DNA from: Alphaproteobacteria bacterium | GTDB taxonomy: Bacteria; Pseudomonadota; Alphaproteobacteria; 16-39-46; JABJFC01 | Assembly: GCA_018662925.1 (NCBI GenBank) | Contig: JABJFC010000011.1 | Location: 1 to 36,339, forward strand | Direction: 5' to 3' | Length of the DNA: 36,339 bases | Shown here: positions 7,698 through 14,588 of the stretch, one piece after another | Layout: the number at the start of each line of letters is the position of its first letter | How positions within the stretch are numbered: position 1 is the stretch's first letter | Notes under the pieces: generated by a model | Seen by the model: the letters and a program-made list of their open reading frames with translations, nothing else | Told to the model about the DNA's origin: nothing | The model's database searches: none | Translations under genes and position numbers: made by a program

Positions 7698-8447
7698 ATG
7701 AAGTCGATCACAAGTTTTATTTTCGTTCTATTTGTTTTTGTTGTTTTGATTCAGCCTGTTGCTTTTGGGCAGAGCCAAGGTGCGGGTGATACGATTTACA
7801 CATCGGACTACCAAAGTGACCATCTGCAAGTTGCCGGATTTCTTGATAAAATTAAAGAGATGGGCGGGAAAGCGATGGAGGCTGGGCGTAATATGATGCA
7901 AAAAGCGCCTGCGCCGGTGCGTGATTTCATTGAGAAAAGAGCGCCAGCCCCGGTACGAGAGGCTCTTGAAGGAGGGCGCGGTGGCACTGGATCTGGTGGC
8001 GGATGCTCAACTTTTGCAGGATGTTTGAGCTCTGAGGAACGGGATAATAATACTCTTTTGGCACATATGGATAGTCAGTGTGCCTGCGAAGATGGTGAAG
8101 GAAGCTATTACGAAAACAAAGAGCTTTGTGATGAAGCCTTTAAGATCACAGAAACCTCCAATACTTGTAAGGGAGAAGGCGAGGAAGATGATCAAGACCA
8201 GGATGATGGAGATGGTGAGGAAGGCGATGATCAGGGAGAGGCCGGTGATGATCAAGTTGGTGAGGGAGAGCCCGCTGAAGATCAGGGAGATGATGCCCAG
8301 GACACTGAAGATGATCAGGAAGGTGACGAGGATTCCCAGGACCAGGATGATGAAGACGATGCCCAGGACGAGGATGATGACGGGGATGATCAGGACCAAG
8401 ACGGTGATGATGATGTTGGAGAGGGCGATGACGAAGCTGGATGGTAA
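7698..8447 (+). CDS. Secreted Cys-containing protein with long acidic Asp/Glu/Gln/Gly tail
   Basis: The 249-residue protein has a signal peptide (cleavage near FGQ, residue 24) after a strong AGGGGAG site. It then shows an amphipathic segment, two APAPVR repeats (about residues 73-78 and 85-90), a Gly-rich hinge (GGRGGTGSGGG) and a segment with six cysteines that could form disulfides. The last 90 or so residues are almost only D, E, Q and G, ending in AGW. No known family is recognised. The tail could bind cations or stay disordered. Its GATGATCAG-like DNA repeats make it prone to length change. Stands alone between TerC and the 6S RNA. Confidence 0.75.
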   Translation: MKSITSFIFVLFVFVVLIQPVAFGQSQGAGDTIYTSDYQSDHLQVAGFLDKIKEMGGKAMEAGRNMMQKAPAPVRDFIEKRAPAPVREALEGGRGGTGSGGGCSTFAGCLSSEERDNNTLLAHMDSQCACEDGEGSYYENKELCDEAFKITETSNTCKGEGEEDDQDQDDGDGEEGDDQGEAGDDQVGEGEPAEDQGDDAQDTEDDQEGDEDSQDQDDEDDAQDEDDDGDDQDQDGDDDVGEGDDEAGW

Positions 8448-8459
8448 TAGTCGTCCAGG

Positions 8460-8481
8460 CCTTTATTCCTTTTTATAAAGG
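8460..8481 (+). terminator. AT-rich hairpin after the acidic-protein gene
   Basis: CCTTTAT (8460-8466) and ATAAAGG (8475-8481) are perfectly complementary around an 8-base T-rich loop, starting 12 bases after the stop codon. There is no U-run after the hairpin, so termination is uncertain. Confidence 0.35.
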
Positions 8482-8523
8482 ATGATCATTGGGACGCGTT
8501 AGGTTATAGCAGGTAGATAAAAC

Positions 8524-8553
8524 TTGCAGTTTACAGAATTATATTACCATAAT
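8524..8553 (+). promoter_or_regulatory. Promoter of the 6S RNA gene
   Basis: TTGCAG (8524-8529), 18 bases, then CATAAT (8548-8553). The predicted start near 8560 lies just before the base-paired end of the RNA. Confidence 0.6.
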
Positions 8554-8559
8554 ATAAGA

Positions 8560-8720
8560 GAGATTAGATGCTGTGGGGTGCGCGAGGCTGTAAATTCCCT
8601 GGGGCTGATTCATCCTTAGGGGGCTATCCCTTCAAAGACCGTGGTTTTTGTATATGGCTCCCACCTGTACATACAGGCCGCATTAGGATACTCTAGCCAA
8701 CGGCCTTTACGGCATCTAAG
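8560..8720 (+). ncRNA. ssrS: 6S RNA
   Basis: 6S RNA mimics an open promoter and sequesters housekeeping RNA polymerase. The ends pair perfectly over eight bases (TTAGATGC at 8564-8571 with GCATCTAA at 8712-8719), and the stem extends with wobble pairs between 8572-8578 and 8705-8711. The element CCCTGGGGCTGAT at 8597-8609 resembles the CCCTGAGCCGAT of E. coli 6S RNA at the same relative place, and the 3' end GGCATCT matches as well. A small hairpin, CCTGT/ACAGG (8664-8677), occupies the 3' strand of the central bubble, as in known 6S RNAs. Length (about 160) and its own promoter agree. Exact ends are estimated. The zapA/ygfA neighbours usual for this gene are absent. Confidence 0.78.
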
Positions 8721-9013
8721 CCTTCATCCGTCTTCGCTTTGCTACGACGAGATTGTAGTGGTCCCATATATTTCCTGGATTTCGAGATACCAACTCATTC
8801 TGAGACTCACTGGTTTAAGACGCCAGCTCGTCTAGAATTCGTAGGTTCCGAGATGACGATTTCTCCGGAATTCATAGCAAGCCGTACTTGCCATCGGCAC
8901 AACCGTCTTTCCGGCCATTAGGAATTCTTAGCAAGCCAATGGCAAGCGATAGAATTTCTTATGAGCTCGGAATCCAGTGAGGCCGTTACGTGGCAAGGAT
9001 TTCCTCAAGTTAC
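8721..9013. other. Intergenic stretch without a supported gene
   Basis: Frames here are short and lack ribosome binding sites. The stretch holds the 25-bp dispersed repeat (8725-8749) and two 17-bp direct repeats, 8867-8883 and 8921-8937 (GGAATTC.TAGCAAGCC), 54 bases apart. The content looks like decayed repeat sequence. No terminator is evident for the 6S RNA or for the convergent peptidase gene. Confidence 0.5.
8725..8749. repeat. 25-bp dispersed repeat, copy 1 (after 6S RNA)
   Basis: The 25-bp word beginning CATCCGTCTTCGCT and ending GCTACGACG recurs at 28758-28782 with one mismatch. Here it begins about five bases after the 6S RNA, and I see no matching second arm. Confidence 0.8.
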
Positions 9014-9481
9014 TCACAACAAACAAACCGCAATGGCTCCACATAGGGCAGGGCCCAGGGGAAAATATTCTTTCTTATTCCGCCACCCCGGTATTGCCGC
9101 GAGAATACCCAATAGTCCTCCTGTGATCCAGAATAGTGGCAAAGCACTTAGGCCAACCCAGAGGCCGCCAATGGCCATCAGTTTCACGTCGCCCCAGCCC
9201 AAAGCTTCCCTTTTTAGCAGGACTCCTAATGTATATTTTAAGGCTAAAGCTACTATTCCAGAAAGCAAAGCCCCTGAGAGAGATTCATTCCAGGGGGCAG
9301 AAGAGAAAAACTGCCAGAAAATCCCTAATCCGAGAAGATAACCTAGGAATCTGTTGGGAATGATAAACTTTTTCCAATCGGTGTGTGCGATCATCATAAG
9401 GAGAAAGGCAAGGCAAATAAGGATTCCTCCGTGCAAAAAGGAGAGCTCCCAGGAGAGTTGCGAAAGGGTGTTATTCTCCAT
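9014..9481 (-). CDS. A24 family prepilin peptidase (short, peptidase domain only)
   Basis: A 155-residue polytopic protein with the two catalytic aspartates of type IV prepilin peptidases: Asp35 in TDWKKFIIPN and Asp98 in GWGDVK. The N-terminal methyltransferase domain with its CxxC zinc motifs, present in full PilD, is missing, as in CpaA/TadV-like forms. A PLGPALCGA segment closes the protein, as in PilD C-termini. The family cleaves leader peptides of pilins and pseudopilins at the inner membrane. No pilus or type II secretion genes are in the window, so its substrate is unknown. Confidence 0.85.
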   Translation of the reverse strand: MENNTLSQLSWELSFLHGGILICLAFLLMMIAHTDWKKFIIPNRFLGYLLGLGIFWQFFSSAPWNESLSGALLSGIVALALKYTLGVLLKREALGWGDVKLMAIGGLWVGLSALPLFWITGGLLGILAAIPGWRNKKEYFPLGPALCGAIAVCLL

Positions 9482-9531
9482 TTTGGAGTGGGGAGTGCTA
9501 TTAAGCGGCTTTATAGGTGAGAAAGCCGGTC

Positions 9532-9999
9532 CTATGAAAGGGCAAAAATGCCATCAATTTCCACAGGCACATTAAAGGGGAGGGAACTTACGCCGATGGC
9601 TGCTCGGCTGTGGGCGCCAATGTCACCAAAAAGTTCTTTGAGAATGTCTGAAGCTCCATTGATAACTTGAGGATGATCAGAGAAATCATCTGTTGCATTG
9701 ACATATCCTGTCAAGCGGATGCACTTGGTGATTTTGTCTAAGTCTCCCTGGCAAGCGATCTTTAGTTGGGCTAAGACATTTAAGAGGCACAATCCAGCTG
9801 CTTCCTGGGCCTCATCGATCTTGAGATCTTTGCCGACTTTTCCAGTAATTTTAGGCTTTCCTTTCCACAGAGGAAGTTGTCCGGATACGTAAACGAGGCC
9901 GTTATACGTCACGAACGGAACATAATTTGCAGCAGGTTTGGCTGGCGTTGGTAATTCAAGATTAAGCTTTTTTAGGTGCGCTTCTATTTTCCCTGACAT
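9532..9999 (-). CDS. RidA/YjgF-family protein
   Basis: A 155-residue protein of the RidA (YjgF/YER057c/UK114) superfamily, whose members hydrolyse reactive enamine/imine intermediates from amino-acid metabolism or have related roles. Visible are the N-terminal AANYVPFVTYNGLVYVSGQ strand pair and a C-terminal SRAAIGVSSLPFNVPVEI segment; the catalytic-site Arg of canonical RidA is plausibly the one in HSRAAIG. It is longer than canonical RidA (about 130), so a subgroup member. The start at 9999 is chosen over 10014 because GGAGGG lies just upstream. Confidence 0.85.
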   Translation of the reverse strand: MSGKIEAHLKKLNLELPTPAKPAANYVPFVTYNGLVYVSGQLPLWKGKPKITGKVGKDLKIDEAQEAAGLCLLNVLAQLKIACQGDLDKITKCIRLTGYVNATDDFSDHPQVINGASDILKELFGDIGAHSRAAIGVSSLPFNVPVEIDGIFALS

Positions 10000-10058
10000 A
10001 ATTCCCTCCGTCATACTTTTTGAGGCTATTTCATATGGTCCTGATCATCCACCCAAAG

Positions 10059-10132
10059 TGGCTGGGGGACCTGGATTCGAACCAGAGTTGCCCGGTCCAG
10101 AGCCGAGAGTTCTACCGCTAAACTATCCCCCA
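10059..10132 (-). tRNA. tRNA-Gln (anticodon CTG)
   Basis: A full cloverleaf on the minus strand: acceptor TGGGGGA with TCCCCCA, anticodon stem CTCGG/CCGGG around loop CTCTGGA (anticodon CTG), T-arm TCTGG/CCAGG with TTCGAAT loop, discriminator G, and an encoded CCA. The U1-A72 pair is typical of bacterial tRNA-Gln. Confidence 0.95.
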
Positions 10133-10155
10133 ATATGCATTGGTTACGGGATGGA

Positions 10156-10184
10156 AAGGTAGTTAAGTTTTTGGGAAAGGTCAA
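10156..10184 (-). promoter_or_regulatory. Promoter of tRNA-Gln
   Basis: On the minus strand TTGACC (10184-10179) is followed after exactly 17 bases by TACCTT (10161-10156), 23 bases before the mature 5' end. Confidence 0.5.
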
Positions 10185-10258
10185 CACTTGCAAGGCTCTT
10201 GTTTCATTTTCTATAAGAGGGGGCAGGGAATTATTATGCAGAAGTACTCACATGCATG

Positions 10259-10288
10259 TTGACTTTTAGGAGCATTCCATCCTATATA
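10259..10288 (+). promoter_or_regulatory. Promoter of the rpmH operon
   Basis: TTGACT (10259-10264) and TATATA (10283-10288) are separated by 18 bases, about 40 bases upstream of the rpmH ATG. Confidence 0.6.
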
Positions 10289-10328
10289 TCCTCCATTATT
10301 TTCGTTAATGAAGGATGGAGCAGTTTGC

Positions 10329-10463
10329 ATGAGCCAAACATATCAACCAAGTCGACTCGTTCGTAAGCGCCGGCACGGATTCCGATCAAGGATGCAAACG
10401 GCTGCTGGGCGGCAAGTATTGGCTCGTAGAAGGGCAAAAGGTCGTAAGCGTCTCTCTGCTTAG
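10329..10463 (+). CDS. rpmH: 50S ribosomal protein L34
   Basis: A 44-codon gene on the plus strand. The peptide starts [19 protein letters not shown] and ends KGRKRLSA, the nearly invariant L34 sequence with its Arg/Lys-rich body. L34 is a late-assembling protein of the large subunit. An AGGATGGAG site precedes the ATG and a good promoter lies at 10259-10288. It heads the classical rpmH-rnpA-yidD-yidC order, with rnpA 14 bases downstream. No dnaA or replication-origin feature is seen nearby. Confidence 0.97.
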   Translation: MSQTYQPSRLVRKRRHGFRSRMQTAAGRQVLARRRAKGRKRLSA

Positions 10464-10477
10464 GGGCCCCTATAGAC

Positions 10478-10828
10478 TTGCATGTGAATAAGATTTTGAA
10501 ACTTAAAAAAAGATCAGAGTTTTTAGTGGTGCGAGACAAAGGTATACGTAGTGCGGCTCCAGGCCTCGTTTTGCAAGTACTAGAAAGAAAGGATGGAAAT
10601 TCCCTACGTGTGGGATTTACCGCCAGTAAAAAAGTTGGCATTTCTGTACAAAGAAATCGGGCCAAGCGCCGTCTAAGGGCTTTAGTGGATAAGATTTTTC
10701 CACAAAATGCTAAAGGAAGTCGAGATTATGTCCTAATTGCCCGCTCGGGCACTTTGGTAAGGGCATTTTCCCAATTGGAAAATGATTTGGTACATTTGTT
10801 GAAGAGGACGCAATCGTGGCAAACTTAA
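10478..10828 (+). CDS. rnpA: Ribonuclease P protein component
   Basis: RnpA is the protein subunit of RNase P, which matures tRNA 5' ends. The 116-residue frame carries the LKKRSEFLVVRDKG start of the domain, RVGFTASKKVG and the basic helix RNRAKRRLRALV (RNR motif) that binds the RNA. No ATG is in frame near the start. TTG at 10478 is used because AGGGG lies 11 bases before it; GTG at 10484 is equally possible and gives a start closer to homologs. It lies between rpmH and yidD and overlaps yidD by 13 bases. Confidence 0.92.
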   Translation: MHVNKILKLKKRSEFLVVRDKGIRSAAPGLVLQVLERKDGNSLRVGFTASKKVGISVQRNRAKRRLRALVDKIFPQNAKGSRDYVLIARSGTLVRAFSQLENDLVHLLKRTQSWQT

Positions 10829-11127
10829 AGGCACCAAAGAGACGTTTCAAACTAGTCAGGAAGGCGAAGGCTGGATTGTCCTCTGTTTTCGTAGTGATGT
10901 GCCTTTTGCTTGTTAGAATATATGCCTTGTTTATTTCGCCCCTTACCATGGCACGTTGTCGCTTTCTTCCCACCTGTTCTGAATATTGCCGCGAAGCTAT
11001 CAAGCTCTACGGTGTAAGACGTGGCTTTGTTTTGACTCTCAAGCGCCTTGGAAAGTGCCATCCTTGGGGAAGTTCCGGTTTTGATCCAGTTCCTGTTCAC
11101 AAAACACGAAAGTTTTCACATTCATGA
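10816..11127 (+). CDS. yidD: Membrane protein insertion efficiency factor YidD
   Basis: YidD is a small peripheral inner-membrane protein that helps YidC-dependent insertion. The 103-residue frame has a basic N-terminus, one hydrophobic or amphipathic segment (VVMCLLLVRIYALFISPL) and the conserved cysteine motifs CRFLPTCSEYCREAI and GKCHPWGSSGFDPVP. The start is GTG at 10816 with AGAGGA upstream. Its N-terminal extension of about 20 residues is longer than in many homologs. The stop overlaps the yidC ATG. Confidence 0.93.
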   Translation: MANLKAPKRRFKLVRKAKAGLSSVFVVMCLLLVRIYALFISPLTMARCRFLPTCSEYCREAIKLYGVRRGFVLTLKRLGKCHPWGSSGFDPVPVHKTRKFSHS

Positions 11128-12887
11128 GTGACCAACGTAATCTTATATTAGCCTTTGTCTTATGTGTCGCTGTCTTAGCGGGATACCAATACTATTTTGA
11201 TAAGCCCACGCCTGCAGAGCAAGAACAAACAGCTGCACTAGACGCGGCCCAGAGCCAAAAAGCGGCTTCTGGAGTTGTTCCCGCAGCGGGCGTAAGTGCC
11301 CCATCTGATGAGGCGTCCAGCATTCCGCAACCAAAGGGTGCATCCGATCCTTCTACGACACCGGATTTGCTTGTATCGCGAGAGGATGCCCTACGCCATG
11401 AGGCACGGATTCCTATTGAAACCCCAAAGCTTCATGGGTCTTTGACTGCTAAGGGCGTGCGGATCGATGATCTGACGTTGGCCAAATATCATGAAACTAC
11501 GGACCCTAAGAGTGCTGAAATTGTCTTATTCTCTCCTCGGGGAAGCAAGGATCCCTACTATGCAGAATTTGGCTGGGTAGCGGGGGCAAAGGATATAGAG
11601 TTGCCAAAGGAAGACACTCTTTGGAAAGTAGAGGGGGGGGCGCTAACTCAAGATTCTCCTGTAATATTTAAATGGGATAATGGTAAGGGACTCAGCTTTG
11701 AACGCATTCTCTCTGTGGATGACCAGTATATGTTTACAGTTATTCAAAGGGTTACCAATACAGGAAATAAGTCGGTGCAGCTTTATCCCTACGGGCTTAT
11801 TTTCCGGGGCGGAAATCCGCCCGTTTCCGATTTCTTCATCCTGTATGAGGGCCCCCTTGGAGTATTAGATGGGTCTCTGAAAGAGCATTCTTACAGCGAT
11901 TTGAAAGATGAAAAGTCGGTGGAAAAAACAACGACCGGTGGTTGGGTTGGATTCACAGATAAATACTGGCTATCCTCTTTGATTCCTGATCAAGCGTCGC
12001 CAGTGACGACACGGTTTCGGGATATGAGCCAAGGCACTGAGAACCGCTATCAGATTGATTTCTTAGGCGGGATGCAGACCGTTGAGCCTGGAAAGGCCAT
12101 CACCGTAACAGGAAATCTCTTTGCGGGTGCCAAAGTCGTAGAGCTGTTGGATGCTTATGAAAAAACTCTTGGCGTTCCAAGCTTTGATTTGGCGGTGGAT
12201 TTTGGATGGTTTTACTTTCTTACCAAGCCCATATTCTACGCTTTAAACTATTTCAACCAGTTATTGGGGAACTTTGGTCTGAGTATTTTGCTGCTAACGG
12301 TATTGATCAAGTTATTGTTCTTCCCGTTGGCCAACAAATCTTATCGGGCCATGAGTCGCATGAAAATGTTGGCGCCCCAGATTGAAAAGCTAAAGCAGCG
12401 ATTTGGGGATGACAAGATGCGCCTGAATCAAGAGACCATGGCGCTTTATAAAAAGCAAAAGGTGAACCCCATGGCTGGGTGTTTGCCCATGATCATTCAA
12501 ATTCCTGTGTTCTTTGCTTTATATAAGGTTTTGTTCATCTCCCTCGAGATGCGCCATGCTCCCTTTTACGGTTGGATTCATGATTTGTCGGCACCGGATC
12601 CGACGAGTATTTTCAATCTGTTTGGGCTGATTCCATGGATGCCTCCTGAGTTCTTGATGATTGGCATATGGCCTCTTTTGATGGGGGGCAGCATGTTCTT
12701 GCAACAAAGGCTTAGTCCTCAGCCAGCTGATGCGGCTCAAGCCAAAGTCATGATGCTTATGCCCATTATCTTCACATTTTTGATGGCGCGTTTCCCATCG
12801 GGCTTGGTGATCTATTGGACGTGGAACAATCTACTGTCTATTACGCAGCAGTGGCTGATTATGCGTAAAGAGACTTCTTCCAAGTGA
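11124..12887 (+). CDS. yidC: Membrane protein insertase YidC
   Basis: YidC inserts and folds inner-membrane proteins, alone or with SecYEG. The 587-residue protein is the Gram-negative form: an N-terminal membrane anchor (residues 6-24), a linker rich in Ala/Ser/Pro, a large periplasmic domain (about 110-345) and the conserved insertase core with five further spans starting near LTKPIFYALNYF. The core has the cytoplasmic coiled hairpin (MKMLAPQIEKLKQRFGDD) and the NPMAGCLPMIIQIPVFFALY segment. It overlaps yidD and engB by 4 bases each, so translation is coupled. Confidence 0.97.
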   Translation: MSDQRNLILAFVLCVAVLAGYQYYFDKPTPAEQEQTAALDAAQSQKAASGVVPAAGVSAPSDEASSIPQPKGASDPSTTPDLLVSREDALRHEARIPIETPKLHGSLTAKGVRIDDLTLAKYHETTDPKSAEIVLFSPRGSKDPYYAEFGWVAGAKDIELPKEDTLWKVEGGALTQDSPVIFKWDNGKGLSFERILSVDDQYMFTVIQRVTNTGNKSVQLYPYGLIFRGGNPPVSDFFILYEGPLGVLDGSLKEHSYSDLKDEKSVEKTTTGGWVGFTDKYWLSSLIPDQASPVTTRFRDMSQGTENRYQIDFLGGMQTVEPGKAITVTGNLFAGAKVVELLDAYEKTLGVPSFDLAVDFGWFYFLTKPIFYALNYFNQLLGNFGLSILLLTVLIKLLFFPLANKSYRAMSRMKMLAPQIEKLKQRFGDDKMRLNQETMALYKKQKVNPMAGCLPMIIQIPVFFALYKVLFISLEMRHAPFYGWIHDLSAPDPTSIFNLFGLIPWMPPEFLMIGIWPLLMGGSMFLQQRLSPQPADAAQAKVMMLMPIIFTFLMARFPSGLVIYWTWNNLLSITQQWLIMRKETSSK

Positions 12888-13522
12888 GTGATTCGGATTT
12901 TGATCCTGAAGATATTGAAAAGGGTCGAAAGCTTTTTACTCAGGAATGCAGCTTTGTCCTGGGCGTGGCTAGTTTGGAAGGATTACCGCCGGAAAAATAT
13001 CCAGAGATTGTTTTTGCGGGTCGCTCGAATGTGGGAAAATCCAGCCTTATTAATGCGTTGACGTTTAGAAAATCTTTGGCACGAACGTCTCGGACTCCTG
13101 GCCGGACACAGCAGTTAAACTTTTTTGAGTTGGCCAAAACATTTTATCTGGTGGATTTGCCAGGCTATGGTTATGCCAAGGCGTCCAAAAAGGAAATCAA
13201 GAGCTGGACTGATCTGATGGGGAAATATCTTCGGGGGCGCAGTGTTTTGAGGCGCGTTTATATCCTTATTGATGGTCGCCATGGACTCAAATCCACAGAT
13301 CGGGAATTTATGGCCGATTTGGACAAGCAGGCAGTCTCCTATCAGATCATTTTGACCAAGTGTGATAAGCAGACCCAACAGTCTCTTAAAGAGCTGGAAA
13401 AAGCTATCCTCACTGAACTCAAAACCAATCCGGCCTCCCATCCAAGTATCATTTCCACCAGCGTACACAAAAACATGGGCTTAGAAGATCTCCGGGCAGA
13501 GATTGCTAAGTTGGTTGATTGA
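12884..13522 (+). CDS. engB: Ribosome biogenesis GTPase EngB/YihA
   Basis: A TRAFAC GTPase needed for late large-subunit assembly. The 212-residue sequence shows G1 GRSNVGKSS (46-54), the G2 region TPGRTQ (71-76), G3 DLPGYGYAKA (91-100) and G4 TKCDK (158-162). The GTG start at 12884 overlaps the yidC stop. It is the last gene of the rpmH operon; the argB gene that often follows in alphaproteobacteria is not here. Confidence 0.95.
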   Translation: MSDSDFDPEDIEKGRKLFTQECSFVLGVASLEGLPPEKYPEIVFAGRSNVGKSSLINALTFRKSLARTSRTPGRTQQLNFFELAKTFYLVDLPGYGYAKASKKEIKSWTDLMGKYLRGRSVLRRVYILIDGRHGLKSTDREFMADLDKQAVSYQIILTKCDKQTQQSLKELEKAILTELKTNPASHPSIISTSVHKNMGLEDLRAEIAKLVD

Positions 13523-13610
13523 GATCCTTAGGGTAGAATTTTCCTGTTGTGGTTGTTGGCTGGATTTAGGGATTGATCCTACTCAATTTTCCAACCGAAA
13601 CTTTCTTTCT

Positions 13611-13639
13611 GAAAATCGAAAAGTGACTCTTCGATTTTC
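13611..13639. repeat. Perfect 10-bp inverted repeat after engB
   Basis: GAAAATCGAA (13611-13620) and TTCGATTTTC (13630-13639) form a perfect hairpin with a 9-base loop, 88 bases after the engB stop. It is AT-rich and lacks an immediate U-run, so it could be a weak terminator or a protein-binding site. The remainder of 13523-13795 shows nothing else apart from a possible TTGACA (13758-13763) for tRNA-Leu. Confidence 0.6.
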
Positions 13640-13795
13640 GAAAAGCAGTCTTTAGATTTTACAGATTTTGCGTTTGGTTTTTTGTTCAAGCATTTATGTG
13701 TATCGATTCGATGACTATCCATATTCGTTGATTCTTATGGATAAAATAACAAGAACATTGACAGGAGATGGGTTGGTAAGCTAACGAGAGGGGGA

Positions 13796-13882
13796 GCCCA
13801 GGTGGCGGAATTGGTAGACGCGCTAGGTTCAGGGTCTAGTGGGCTTATGCTCGTGGAAGTTCGAGTCTTCTCCTGGGCACCA
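13796..13882 (+). tRNA. tRNA-Leu (anticodon CAG)
   Basis: A class II tRNA with a long variable arm: acceptor GCCCAGG/CCTGGGC, D-arm with GGTAGAC, anticodon stem CTAGG/TCTAG around TTCAGGG (anticodon CAG), T-loop TTCGAGT, discriminator A and encoded CCA. A TTGACA hexamer lies 38 bases upstream, but no good -10 follows. Confidence 0.95.
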
Positions 13883-13956
13883 CTTTAAGCTAGACGTCGC
13901 TTTTGTATTAGGCGTACCTTACCCTTTTGATACTCTGTAATTAGGACTTTTTGCCA

Positions 13957-14571
13957 ATGAAAATAAAGTATTATAAAAATGATCTCCCCGATGGTCTTGA
14001 TTTGGGAAAAGTTGTTGCCATTGATACAGAAGCTATGGGGTTAAAGCCGAGCCGAGATCGCCTGTGTCTTATTCAATTATCTTCAGGGGATGGTGTTTGC
14101 CATCTGGTACACATGATGCCCGATGGGAATTATGATGCGCCAAATTTGAAGGCTCTTTTGGCCGATGAGACAGTGGTAAAGCTATTCCATTTTGCTAGAT
14201 TTGATGTTGCCCTTATGAAACAGTACCTTGGCGTCATGTGTAAGCCAGTATATTGCACTAAGATTGCCTCCAAGTTGGCGCGGCCCTTTGTTAATCGGCA
14301 CGGGTTAAAGGAATTATGTCGTTCCATTTTGAAGATAGAGATTTCCAAGCAAGAGCAATCCTCTGATTGGGGGGCGACTACGTTGAATGAAGATCAACTT
14401 AAATATGCCGCGACAGATGTATTATATCTTCATGAACTTAAGGCTCATCTGGACGATGTTTTAAAGCGTGAGGATCGTATGGAGTTGGCACAAAAGTGTT
14501 TTGACTTTTTACCCACGCGGGCTGAATTAGATCTTTTAGATTGGACTGATAACTATATTTTCGACCATTAG
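13957..14571 (+). CDS. rnd: Ribonuclease D-like 3'-5' exonuclease (short form)
   Basis: A DEDDy exonuclease of 204 residues. Catalytic residues are visible: Asp23/Glu25 (AIDTEAMG), Asp83 (FHFARFDVA) and Tyr150/Asp154 (KYAATDVLYLHEL). It lacks the HRDC domains of E. coli RNase D, a common short form in alphaproteobacteria placed next to kdsD as here. It likely trims RNA 3' ends. The ATG at 13957 is preferred over the in-frame TTG at 13951. It ends 17 bases before kdsD. Confidence 0.9.
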   Translation: MKIKYYKNDLPDGLDLGKVVAIDTEAMGLKPSRDRLCLIQLSSGDGVCHLVHMMPDGNYDAPNLKALLADETVVKLFHFARFDVALMKQYLGVMCKPVYCTKIASKLARPFVNRHGLKELCRSILKIEISKQEQSSDWGATTLNEDQLKYAATDVLYLHELKAHLDDVLKREDRMELAQKCFDFLPTRAELDLLDWTDNYIFDH

Positions 14572-14588
14572 GATAGGATCGCTGGTAT

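Noticed and set aside
8007-8399. Minus-strand 130-residue very hydrophobic frame and a plus-strand Met/Arg-rich frame (8080-8478)
   Set aside because: They are the other-frame readings of the Asp/Glu-coding repeats (GAT/GAG read backwards as ATC/CTC). The signal peptide and a strong ribosome binding site support the acidic frame instead.
10282-10665. Minus-strand 127-residue frame
   Set aside because: It covers rpmH and part of rnpA on the opposite strand; L34 and RnpA are unmistakable.
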